A stretch of DNA of 42,103 nucleotides from positions 1 through 42,103 of the forward strand of contig JAAUQZ010000011.1 in assembly GCA_012033355.1 (NCBI GenBank), given 5' to 3'. Every line of letters begins with the position of its first letter. Positions within the stretch are counted from its first letter, which is position 1. Below, piece after piece: positions 9,928 to 18,742 of the stretch. Made by a program: the position numbers and the translations under genes. The DNA comes from Leptolyngbyaceae cyanobacterium RM1_406_9. Its GTDB lineage: Bacteria > Cyanobacteriota > Cyanobacteriia > Elainellales > Elainellaceae. Under the pieces are notes generated by a model, which saw nothing but the letters and a program-made list of their open reading frames with translations, had not been told where the DNA came from and made no database searches.

Positions 9928-10970
9928 TTAAGCCAAGTTCAAACCGGCCCAAGTTTCAATCGGGTCAGTCGATTTGACCCGGTGCATTCCGGCTGCTGCA
10001 AACCGCTGAAAAGCAGCCTCTCCCTGCTCGGTGAAGTCAACCACACCGGGCACCACAACTGAGGAAGAACAATCTTCTAGCAGATACACTTTTGTTGCCA
10101 GGGTTGGATCAGTCACCCGAATTTCAGTCAGCAGGTCGTCAATCGTCCAGGCTACACAGTGGCTTTTGGCTTGTCCTGCGATCGCGATGGCATCAAACTT
10201 CAGCAGCTTTTGTAGAAATTTGGGTATTTTTTGGGCGATCGCTGCCTCGCCTGATCTTCTAGCACCTCAGGCTGAAGCACCGAATAGTTTTCGGTCAAGG
10301 GATTGCTGCCCTTGATTTCCAAATGGGTCTGGCTTTGACGAGCCAAATTATGAAAGAAACAGGCTTCTTCAAACGCAGAAACTAGAGCATGACCTACGCC
10401 ACCCAGCATGGAATGGTAGGGCCAAATCGTCAGTGGATATTTACCAACTGAGTCCAGTCTGCGAACGTAGTGCAGCGCATAGGTTTGAAGTGTGGCATGG
10501 TCCATCTGGACAACGCTATGGGCGATCGCTGGGTTAACCCGCCAAACGCCCTGCTCTACATCTGACAGGGAAATCATCGTCATTGCGGGTGGATGCTCTC
10601 CCGCCTGATTCACCCAAAACACCGCATGAAAGATTTGGGTTGCGGTGTGAGTATCCATCGTCGCTGCAATTTCGCTGATTGATCCTAAATTGCGGTAAAT
10701 GAATTCGCACAGGCGCACATTGTCTTCCACTGCCCCCATACCCGACCTGCCCCCTACAAATAGCTCGAATCCAGAAATGCAAAACGTATTCTGGACATCG
10801 ATCGCCAGCAGACAAATTTGGGGTTTGTCATTAGTCGCAGACCGCAGTTCGTGCTGTCTTGCCCAGCTTGCTGCCTCTCCTGCCCGTTCCTGATAGGGGA
10901 CGCGCCACACCGCTCCTACCTGGGCTGGGTCAAAGTGTGCGGGAATTGGAAGCTGGGTGTTGGCGTTCAT
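9928..10970 (-). pseudogene. isochorismatase-family cysteine hydrolase, split by a -1 nt frameshift near 10240
   Basis: [21 protein letters not shown], then in the other frame [24 protein letters not shown]...[36 protein letters not shown]; frame changes at CAGCGATCGCC. Confidence 0.85.
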
Positions 10971-11050
10971 CGTCTTCTCCTGGTTTTAGACCCTTCCTGA
11001 GTCCTTTTGAGAATAGGCGAAATGGTCTTGCAATTTAACTACAAATCAAC

Positions 11051-11087
11051 GAAATGAGCGCAGAGTTTTGCTCTCTACGCTCATTTC
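11051..11087. other. intergenic hairpin 1
   Basis: GAAATGAGCGcAGAGttttgctCTCTaCGCTCATTTC. Confidence 0.6.
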
Positions 11088-11145
11088 ATCTGTAAGGCAA
11101 CTTGTAACAAATGCTAGATCTTTCGGAGGTTTCCATGAAATCAGA

Positions 11146-11186
11146 AAGGGCATCGACGACTGACCGTGTTTCGTCTCGATGCCCTT
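11146..11186. other. intergenic hairpin 2
   Basis: AAGGGCATCGA...TCGATGCCCTT perfect 11-bp arms, 19-nt loop. Confidence 0.6.
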
Positions 11187-11278
11187 GCTGGTTCGCTCCT
11201 CACACTGACATAAATATAGCAGACTTATCCCCAATTTGTCATTAGTTTGAAGAAAGTTTCACAGCAGTATGACAAGAT

Positions 11279-12283
11279 TTACAGTTCTACAGGTGCACAA
11301 ACCGCCAAACCTTCCTCTAGCAATGCTTTTAGAACAGTTCGTGTTGCCAGAACAAGTCCCAGTCGAGCCTGAGCCAAATCTGAATCAGCGGTTTTTACCT
11401 CTGCAAAAATGCGGCAGGCGGCGTGGAAGTTGATAAAGTTTTGGCTAAGAGTTTCGCCTGCCTTCAGGATAGAGGGCTGAAAAGGTGCATCAGAAAGTGT
11501 ATCTACCGTAGCGACAAGTTGAGCAATCAGCCGCCGCTCGGCAGGGTGTTGAAACCGTAATAATTGGTTGAAGTCGAGCCAGGGAAAAGGTTTTGGCGTT
11601 AATACAGACCCTGCCCAAAGCTCACTGGGGGAGAAATGGGATAAGGTGGACGGATTCAATGGACTCGGTAGTTCTGCCTGTTGAGCTAGATAGATTTGAG
11701 AACAACATCGGGCATGAGTGTGCTGCAATTCAAATAACTTGGTAGAATTACGCAAAAGTTGGTTATCATTTTCATAAACAAAATTCTTGCTGGAGTGATC
11801 GTCTAGGCGAATGGATCGCTCGGTTAGAATTTGTAGCCAACTAGCTAGTCCCAAGTCACTTAGTTGTAGATGAATCCATCCTGGGGGAACAACCTTAACT
11901 GTAAAGTTGCGCCACAGCGCATCTGATAGAGGTTGGCGAGCTACAGCTTTGTCCCCGACGGTTTTTATCGATTCAGTTAAACGCGCACCGATTGCCTGAG
12001 CAACGATTGTCTGAGAAAGGTTTGCTGATAGTTCACCCGTTAGTCTTGAAAGTTTCAGGGCGATCGCAGACACGTACTCAATTTCAAAAGTGCCCCGGTT
12101 AATGATGGTGAGAGGAACAGTTTGAGGCTGTTCTACATCTTTAGATAGATAGCCTTCATTGGACAAATTCGATACCTTGTCTCTGCGCAAAGCTTCCTGC
12201 AACGAATAAATGGTTTCCTGCAATCGTCCGGTTATGATTGGCTTTAAGGCTATGGAAGCAATATCGATAGAGGGAAGTTTCAC
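11279..12283 (-). CDS. stand-alone DALR anticodon-binding-domain protein (ArgRS C-terminal-like)
   Basis: C-terminus FINFHAACRIFAEVKTADSDLAQARLGLVLATRTVLKALLEEGLAVCAPVEL resembles the ArgRS DALR domain; no catalytic HIGH/KMSKS core in the ORF. Confidence 0.75.
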   Translation of the reverse strand: MKLPSIDIASIALKPIITGRLQETIYSLQEALRRDKVSNLSNEGYLSKDVEQPQTVPLTIINRGTFEIEYVSAIALKLSRLTGELSANLSQTIVAQAIGARLTESIKTVGDKAVARQPLSDALWRNFTVKVVPPGWIHLQLSDLGLASWLQILTERSIRLDDHSSKNFVYENDNQLLRNSTKLFELQHTHARCCSQIYLAQQAELPSPLNPSTLSHFSPSELWAGSVLTPKPFPWLDFNQLLRFQHPAERRLIAQLVATVDTLSDAPFQPSILKAGETLSQNFINFHAACRIFAEVKTADSDLAQARLGLVLATRTVLKALLEEGLAVCAPVEL

Positions 12284-12593
12284 GGCGGAGGCTTGTTACT
12301 TACAAAACACAGAGGTTCGTTACGGAACGCAGAAATATTCTTTGTTTGCTCGATTAGCAAATTCTGGAGGAAAATGGCTCACTTTCACTTTAGAAAGTTG
12401 TTCTGTAGCTAGCCGAGGGTAATGCAATGGGGGTGTCTACGTATATCACCCTACCTAGATGGGGTGATATGAAGTTAAGCTTGTTGTACCCTATTGGTCG
12501 ATTTTGGTTTGAGGAGTTGAGTCCTAGCCCCCTTAGCACACTCAATTCATGAATAGTTTCCAAAGTATTCACTGATTCTTCGAGCTTCCGACT

Positions 12594-13304
12594 ATGTACT
12601 CAGTATCCTCACAATCCGATACAGCCCGTCCTTTCCTGACCTGGCAAAGAATTTTGGACTGGGCCCAAGAACATTACCGCTGTCGGACTTTTGCCAAAGA
12701 CGAGAAGATTCCGGCTCGACCTGGACTGCTTTATTTAGTTCAGCGAGGTGCTGTGCGATTAGTTGGCGAGGCTCAGGTGAGCGCCACTGCCAGCAATTCT
12801 TCTCGCCTGCCCCGAATTAATTCTGAAGAAGCCTTTTTGGGGTTTGTCGGTGCCGGGCAGCCCTTTGAAATTGTAGCTCAGTCTCCTTTTACGTTGCAGA
12901 GTTTAGCCCATGTTGACAATACTGCCGTGATCTGGATGTATTGGCACGATCTAGATAATTGGCCCCATTTCCGCCGTGAGGTGCTAGATGCTTTTCGCTA
13001 TCAGCATCAGCGTAAGCTTTTGTGGCTCAGCACGCTAGGCCAACGTCGCACAATCGATCGCCTGTTAGGGTTTTTAACGCTGCTGATCGAAGAGTTTGGT
13101 GAACCTTGCGAAGAGGGATATTGTTTGCCCTGGGCACTGACTCACGCCCAAATTGGTAGTGCGATTGGCTCGACGCGGGTTACGGTGACTCGTCTAATGG
13201 GTAAGCTCAGGCAGCGATCGCTGATTCGTACCTATGGCGACAATTTACTTTGTTTACCTGCTGAGTCTGTTATTCAGCGCGGCGAATCTGTTGCTCAGCG
13301 TTGA
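12594..13304 (+). CDS. Crp/Fnr family transcriptional regulator
   Basis: cNMP-like N-terminal half; C-terminal HTH ALTHAQIGSAIGSTRVTVTRLMGKLRQRSLI. Confidence 0.85.
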   Translation: MYSVSSQSDTARPFLTWQRILDWAQEHYRCRTFAKDEKIPARPGLLYLVQRGAVRLVGEAQVSATASNSSRLPRINSEEAFLGFVGAGQPFEIVAQSPFTLQSLAHVDNTAVIWMYWHDLDNWPHFRREVLDAFRYQHQRKLLWLSTLGQRRTIDRLLGFLTLLIEEFGEPCEEGYCLPWALTHAQIGSAIGSTRVTVTRLMGKLRQRSLIRTYGDNLLCLPAESVIQRGESVAQR

Positions 13305-13347
13305 GTTAAGACAGCTTCATCAAGACTCAATGAAAAAAGAATAGCCT

Positions 13348-13384
13348 GGAGCGCCTTTGCTGATAGTAAGGGCGCTTCCTTTTT
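13348..13384 (+). terminator. intrinsic terminator after the Crp-family gene
   Basis: GGAGCGCC...GGGCGCTTCC followed by TTTTT. Confidence 0.7.
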
Positions 13385-13389
13385 GCCGC

Positions 13390-14463
13390 CTAACGAATTC
13401 GGACAAACCCAGACGCTTCGATTAACGCCTGCCCCTGATCGGTAAGCAGTAGATTGGCATAGGCTTCTCCGGCTTGCTGATCAATCTGGCCATTTTGCTT
13501 AACCACAACAAATAGCCTGCGGGTGATTGGGTATTCGCCCGTTTGAAATGCATCTGAATTTAGCTGGGTGCGCTGGGACGAACCGCCACACTGAGAGCCA
13601 ATAATTAGCGGCTCGATATAGGGCGCTACAAACGAATCGCCAGAGCGGGCACTAATCGGAATGGGCTTAACGGTGCATTGACCTACGATTTCCGGTGCAG
13701 AAGCGTAGTAAATTCCACCTGGATCAGTTGAGACTTCCCGCAAAGCTTGGGTTGTAGTGTCAATGAAGCGGGTGCTGTTGCCAAAGTTTTGCCCTCCCAG
13801 GATGTTTGCGACGAAAAATTCAACGGTGCCGCCGTCTTCCACTCGACGGGAGTAGGGTGTGATGGGTAAGTTGGGACCACCGACCTGATTCCAGTTGGTG
13901 ATTTGCCCCGTGTAAATGTCTCTCAGTTGATCCAGGGTTATTCCAGAAAGGTTGAGGTTGGGGTTGATGGCGATCGCCATTCCCTCTAGCGCAACGGGAA
14001 TTTCTCTCAAAGTAAAGCCACGCTGCTCTGCCTCCTGATATTCCTGGGGGTTAAGCGCACGGGAGGACTGGGAAAAGGCAAGCTGATTGTCGAGCAGCAT
14101 CCGAATGCCGCTAGCAGAGCCGGGAGTATCTCCAGAGGGAGGGTTTGTGTAGCGCAGTTGATAGCCAGACCAAACGCTTTGAATCACGGGATCAACCTGT
14201 CCGCGAATGGGGGCCCAGGTGGTGCTGCCGCCATAGCTAAACAGCCCGGAGGGAACGTTGGGTACTCCTGCAAAATCGTCTGCAACGGGGGCAGGCGGAA
14301 CAGAGGATGAGCTAGAAGAACCGGGAGACGGGTCTGGACCTCGTCCCAGTAAGTTGCCCAATCCAGAACCCGATCGGGTGAACCACCAAACGCCGCCGCC
14401 AATCAGCGCGAGTGTGATCAGCAGAGAGATGAGCAGGGCCGGTGTTTCATTCTTCTGAGCCAT
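13390..14463 (-). CDS. membrane-anchored PstS-like substrate-binding protein
   Basis: N-terminal anchor MAQKNETPALLISLLITLALIGGGVWWF; FSYGGSTTWAPIR..., LDQLRDIYTGQITNWNQVGGPNLPITPYSR, PIT RRLFVVVK. Confidence 0.85.
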   Translation of the reverse strand: MAQKNETPALLISLLITLALIGGGVWWFTRSGSGLGNLLGRGPDPSPGSSSSSSVPPAPVADDFAGVPNVPSGLFSYGGSTTWAPIRGQVDPVIQSVWSGYQLRYTNPPSGDTPGSASGIRMLLDNQLAFSQSSRALNPQEYQEAEQRGFTLREIPVALEGMAIAINPNLNLSGITLDQLRDIYTGQITNWNQVGGPNLPITPYSRRVEDGGTVEFFVANILGGQNFGNSTRFIDTTTQALREVSTDPGGIYYASAPEIVGQCTVKPIPISARSGDSFVAPYIEPLIIGSQCGGSSQRTQLNSDAFQTGEYPITRRLFVVVKQNGQIDQQAGEAYANLLLTDQGQALIEASGFVRIR

Positions 14464-14547
14464 AGTTGCTGGGGTGCGATCGCATTCCCTTTTATAGTGC
14501 TACAGATTTAAGTCTTGATTAACCAAGTTAAGTTCTTTAAGCGATCG

Positions 14548-15981
14548 TCATGGCACGGGCACAAAATCGTAACCATAACCAGAGCGAGATCCCGGTTCGA
14601 TGATGACCAACTGCGCTGCCTGGTTGCGATCGCCCGATGGCAAAAACCGAATTGTACCCGTTGCTCCCTCAACTGCAAAGCCGCTGACGTTGAGCGTTTG
14701 CCGAATGCCTTCACGAGTTGGGTTGGTTTCCAGTCCCGCAATCAAAGCCTGGGTTGCGTCATAGGCCATTGCCGTCCGCCAGTTCACGTCACCTCCCCAA
14801 AAGGTTCGAGAAGACTGAACAAACTCTGCCTGTGGGTCAGAGAGAATGTGCCAGGGCACGGCAACCACCATGCCAACGGCGGCTTCTCCCCCAACCTGAA
14901 GCGTTTTGGGAGTGTAAGTGCCGTCTCCACCGAGCAGGGGCAACTGCCCACGATTGACTGCTACGGCCTGTAGCGCCTGATCCAGCATGGCGGCATTAGC
15001 AACCAAAACCAGAACTTCCGCGTCCTGTTCGGCGGCTTGTTGCAGCGTGTCGGCGGCGCTAAAAGCGGGATCAGCCAGGTCAAACTCTGCCAAAATTTGC
15101 CCACCATCGCCATAAAGTGCAGTTGTAAATTCGTTCTTCAGCGACTGGCTATAGGCGCTCTCCGAACTAAAGTAAATCGCAGCATTTTGAGCTTGCAGGG
15201 TGTTGACCATGTAGCGGGAAAGCGCCGCAGCGGTGAAGCGATCGCTTGGCACAGTGCGAAACACATAATCACCCACTTCTGAAAGCTGCGTTGCCGTGCT
15301 GGTGGGCGAAATCATCACCAGCCCAGTGCTTTGATAGATTTCTGCGCTCGCTAGCGTTGCCTCACTGCTAAAGTGCCCTACCACACCTAATACTTCTGAA
15401 TTGTCTGCCAGTGCTTCCGCCACTTGTTGAGAGACCTGCGGATCGTTGTCATCACTGGCGACCAGCACCTTTAGCGGTACACCGTTAATGCCACCTGCCT
15501 GGTTAACTTCAGTTTGAGCCTGAGCTACACCTCTGAGAATTTCCTGCGCCGGATTTATAAAGGTCGCTGCTGGGACTGAGACAGCAACCGTGTAAGCAGT
15601 TTGATTACCGATTTGAGCATTGTTGAGGTAAATTAGCGCTTCAGGATCGTTGCGATTAGCCTGAAGTGCTGCTTCCAGGTCGGAGACTGCTTGCTCAAAG
15701 TTGCCAGCGGCGATCGCCTCCACACCTGCTTGCTTTTGGGGCGATATCTCAGCCGCAAATAAAACTTTTTCTCCTGCACTCAAGCGTTCCTGAATCGGTG
15801 TAGCGCTGCCATTTCCTGAAGAAGCACTGGTTGAATTGCTATTGCCACTTGCTGTTGGGCTTCCAGGACTGAGCATTCCCGGACTCAGCCGATTAAAAAA
15901 CCACCAGGCTCCGCCACCGAGCAGCGCCAAAGTCAGCAGCAGCGACACGATGAGAACTGGAGTTTCGTTCTTTTGAGCCAT
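14548..15981 (-). CDS. membrane-anchored LivK-like (branched-chain amino-acid type) binding protein with a TPR-like segment
   Basis: Anchor MAQKNETPVLIVSLLLTLALLGGGAWWF; AIAAGNFEQAVSDLEAALQANRNDPEALIYLNNA; VLGVVGHFSSEATLASAEIYQSTGLVMISPTSTATQLSEVGDYVFRTVPSD. Confidence 0.88.
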   Translation of the reverse strand: MAQKNETPVLIVSLLLTLALLGGGAWWFFNRLSPGMLSPGSPTASGNSNSTSASSGNGSATPIQERLSAGEKVLFAAEISPQKQAGVEAIAAGNFEQAVSDLEAALQANRNDPEALIYLNNAQIGNQTAYTVAVSVPAATFINPAQEILRGVAQAQTEVNQAGGINGVPLKVLVASDDNDPQVSQQVAEALADNSEVLGVVGHFSSEATLASAEIYQSTGLVMISPTSTATQLSEVGDYVFRTVPSDRFTAAALSRYMVNTLQAQNAAIYFSSESAYSQSLKNEFTTALYGDGGQILAEFDLADPAFSAADTLQQAAEQDAEVLVLVANAAMLDQALQAVAVNRGQLPLLGGDGTYTPKTLQVGGEAAVGMVVAVPWHILSDPQAEFVQSSRTFWGGDVNWRTAMAYDATQALIAGLETNPTREGIRQTLNVSGFAVEGATGTIRFLPSGDRNQAAQLVIIEPGSRSGYGYDFVPVP

Positions 15982-15999
15982 AGCAAGTTCACGCCTCTT

Positions 16000-17484
16000 C
16001 TACATAACGCGGGACAGCAACGTGTAAATCAGGCGGAAGATGATGGTGACAGCGATCGCCAACAGCCCTGCCAGTCCCGCCACAATGACCAGACTGGAAA
16101 GCGGTATCCCAAACCGCAGCACCACAAAGGCAACGACCGCCAGCGTAACTCCAGCAACAATCGGCAAGTCCCATCCTTCAATCACTCGACGAGCCTGAAG
16201 GAAAACCAGAACGGCGATCGCCACCAGCGGCAACCCACCACTCAAGAGCCAAGATCCAGAAAAACTGTAAATGGCGATCGCCAACAGCCCCCCCTCAAAC
16301 CCAGTAAATCCAGCACTCCGAATTAGTTCCAGGGTCGAAAAGGGGCGTGTAGCGGGACGCATCCCTTGTGGAGCAGCAGGCTGCACAGGGACAGGTGCGG
16401 AAGCAGCAGGCATAGGGACAGGGCTGGGAACGGGGGGTGGAGGCGGGGTTTGGTTGGGGGCAGGCGCGGCAACCACTGGTCCTGAAAGGGGGGGCGATGG
16501 AGGTGGGGGCGGAGATGCTGGTTTGACCGTCAAGCTGGCGAGTGCTTCTAGCACTTCATCTGCCGACTGAAAGCGCTGGCTAGGAGTGGGCAACAACATT
16601 CGATTGAGGATAGCTTCCAGGCGATCGCTCACCTGCGTATAGGCTCGCCAAGCCCATGTATTGCTGTAGGAGTCATACAATTCATCAGGCAGCTTCCCTG
16701 TCAAAAGCACAATGCAAGTGACTCCCAGCGCATACAGATCGGTTGACGGAAAAACCTTGTCGCCCCTCATCTGTTCTGGCGGCGCATACAGAGGCGTGTG
16801 AATCCCCGTCGATCCTCTAGCGGCCTGACCTGCAACCGCCGAAGTAAGCTGCTTGACTGCACCAAAATCTAGCAAAAACAGCCGTCCGTCCCGGTGCCGC
16901 ATGATATTAGAAGGCTTGATATCCCGGTGAATGGAGTTGTTATTATGCACAAACCTCAGCACTTTGAGGATTTCAGCTAGCACCTCCAAAACTTCTGTCT
17001 CAGAGAACTGTTTCTTTTGCTCCAGTTCTCGCTCCATGTCCTGTCCGTCAATAAACTCCTGCACCAGGTAGAAGAAGCGATCGGGCTTATTGGGAGTGCG
17101 GCTGGGTACGTCCAACTCAAAAAAAGCCAGCAAGTCAGGAATCTGAGGATGCTTGTTGCCGAGTTCCTCTAATACCTCACCTTCTCGCTCAAACAGCTTT
17201 TGGGCCAGATCCAGCTGGGCCGGACTGAGATCACCCGCAGGCTGAAACTGTTTGACAACGCATTTTCGCATTGCAGGCGTGTAGCGATCGCGGGCCAAAT
17301 ATGCTGCCCCAAATCCACCCCTACCCAGCAGCTTTAACGGCACATAGCGCCCCACCAAAATTAACGGCATCCCGCAGGCAGTGCAATACTTCTGCTGCAC
17401 TGTTTTCAGCGTGGCGCTGTTATCCAGGTCAGCAAAATGGTTAACGGGTCGAGAGCAAGCCGGACGGGTGCAGTGAACTTCCAT
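16000..17484 (-). CDS. Ser/Thr protein kinase, zinc-ribbon N-terminus and C-terminal TM helices
   Basis: CTRPAC...CTACG; LLGRGGFGAAYLARDR, HRDIKPSNIM, LLDFGAVKQL, PEQMRG; Pro-rich linker and hydrophobic C-terminus. Confidence 0.93.
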   Translation of the reverse strand: MEVHCTRPACSRPVNHFADLDNSATLKTVQQKYCTACGMPLILVGRYVPLKLLGRGGFGAAYLARDRYTPAMRKCVVKQFQPAGDLSPAQLDLAQKLFEREGEVLEELGNKHPQIPDLLAFFELDVPSRTPNKPDRFFYLVQEFIDGQDMERELEQKKQFSETEVLEVLAEILKVLRFVHNNNSIHRDIKPSNIMRHRDGRLFLLDFGAVKQLTSAVAGQAARGSTGIHTPLYAPPEQMRGDKVFPSTDLYALGVTCIVLLTGKLPDELYDSYSNTWAWRAYTQVSDRLEAILNRMLLPTPSQRFQSADEVLEALASLTVKPASPPPPPSPPLSGPVVAAPAPNQTPPPPPVPSPVPMPAASAPVPVQPAAPQGMRPATRPFSTLELIRSAGFTGFEGGLLAIAIYSFSGSWLLSGGLPLVAIAVLVFLQARRVIEGWDLPIVAGVTLAVVAFVVLRFGIPLSSLVIVAGLAGLLAIAVTIIFRLIYTLLSRVM

Positions 17485-17496
17485 AAACCTCGTGAC

Positions 17497-18516
17497 CTAC
17501 TTTCCTCCAGGGTTGGAGGTGGTTGCCTCTAGTGAGAGCGGTTTGACAGGCTCGGCTGCATCTTTATCAATCCTATCGTCCACCGTGACCGGCTTATGAC
17601 TGGCAAACTGCGGCAGAATCTCTTCAAAGAAAGCCTCTGCCGCCTTAGAGCGATAGCGATTGGGATTGATAATCACTGAAAGCGTGCGATTGACCACCAC
17701 GTCTTCAATCCTGGCGCGGTGCAATACGCCCATCTGTAGCTCTTTCTCAATTGCCGAAATTGAGACAAACGCAGCACCTAACCCAGCCTGTACCGCATTT
17801 TTAATTGCTTCAATCGAATTTAGCTCCATTTCGATTTTGAGACGACGGGTTTCAATCCCGCAGCGCGTCAAAACCTGGTCAATCACTTTGCGAATCGTGG
17901 ACTGAGAATCGAGGGTAATGAACTGAAGTTTGTAGAGGTCTTCTTTCTGTACGGTGCTTAAGTGGGCAAGAGAATGCAGAACGGGTAAAATCAGCGCAAG
18001 CTCATCTTCTGCATACGGAATAATTTCTAGCGAGTCCTGTAGTTCTGGAGGCACTTCACCGCCAATGATGGCCAGGTCAATCTGCCCGTTTGCTACACTC
18101 CAGGCGGTACGGCGGGTGGAATGAACGTGAAGCTGCACCGCTACATCTGGGTAATTCTGCCGAAACAAGCCAATCATCCGGGGCAGCAGGTACGTTCCTG
18201 TGGTTTGGCTTGCCCCCACAATCAGAGTGCCACCCTGAAGATTTTGCAAATCTTCGATCGCCCGACAGGTTTCCTGACAGAGCGTCAAGATGCGATCGCC
18301 ATAGCTGAGCAACAGGTGCCCCGCTTCGGTCAACTGTGCCCGCCTGCCGCCCCGATCAAACAAAGGCACATCTAACTGTCGCTCCAGATTTTGCACCTGA
18401 AGGCTGACGGCAGGCTGAGAAACATAGAGACTATCAGCGGCACGCTTAAAGCTTCCCTCGGCAGCGATCGCCTTAAGAATCCGCAACTGATCCAAAGTAA
18501 AAGGAAGGTCAGACAT
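17497..18516 (-). CDS. rbcR: LysR-type regulator, RbcR family
   Basis: [66 protein letters not shown]; strong resemblance to cyanobacterial/plastid RbcR (Ycf30). Confidence 0.85.
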   Translation of the reverse strand: MSDLPFTLDQLRILKAIAAEGSFKRAADSLYVSQPAVSLQVQNLERQLDVPLFDRGGRRAQLTEAGHLLLSYGDRILTLCQETCRAIEDLQNLQGGTLIVGASQTTGTYLLPRMIGLFRQNYPDVAVQLHVHSTRRTAWSVANGQIDLAIIGGEVPPELQDSLEIIPYAEDELALILPVLHSLAHLSTVQKEDLYKLQFITLDSQSTIRKVIDQVLTRCGIETRRLKIEMELNSIEAIKNAVQAGLGAAFVSISAIEKELQMGVLHRARIEDVVVNRTLSVIINPNRYRSKAAEAFFEEILPQFASHKPVTVDDRIDKDAAEPVKPLSLEATTSNPGGK

Positions 18517-18742
18517 GAGTGCTAAACCTGAAAGGAGATAAGGCCCAAAGGCTGAGAACGAACGGACCGATTAGGTAAATTGGACGATGGAGAACCATAA
18601 TGGATGGATATCTAAATCGGTAAGTAAATCACCTGAGTTGATCAAAAATCACAATGAGCAGATTCGCCCCCCCTGGATTACTGTTTGGCATACGCCGCCC
18701 TAAAGTAAACAACTTAAACAACTCGTTGCTTAGAGCATCCTT

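Noticed and set aside
11046-11234. 62-aa minus-strand ORF in the intergenic region
   Set aside because: It is built across two hairpins and has no protein-like features; the hairpins are the more credible signal.
14515-14973. 152-aa plus-strand ORF opposite the LivK-like gene
   Set aside because: Antisense open frame with Arg/Cys/His-rich noise-like composition; the minus strand is clearly coding.
16271-16570. Gly-rich plus-strand ORF opposite the kinase
   Set aside because: Shadow ORF produced by the Pro-rich linker of the Ser/Thr kinase on the minus strand.
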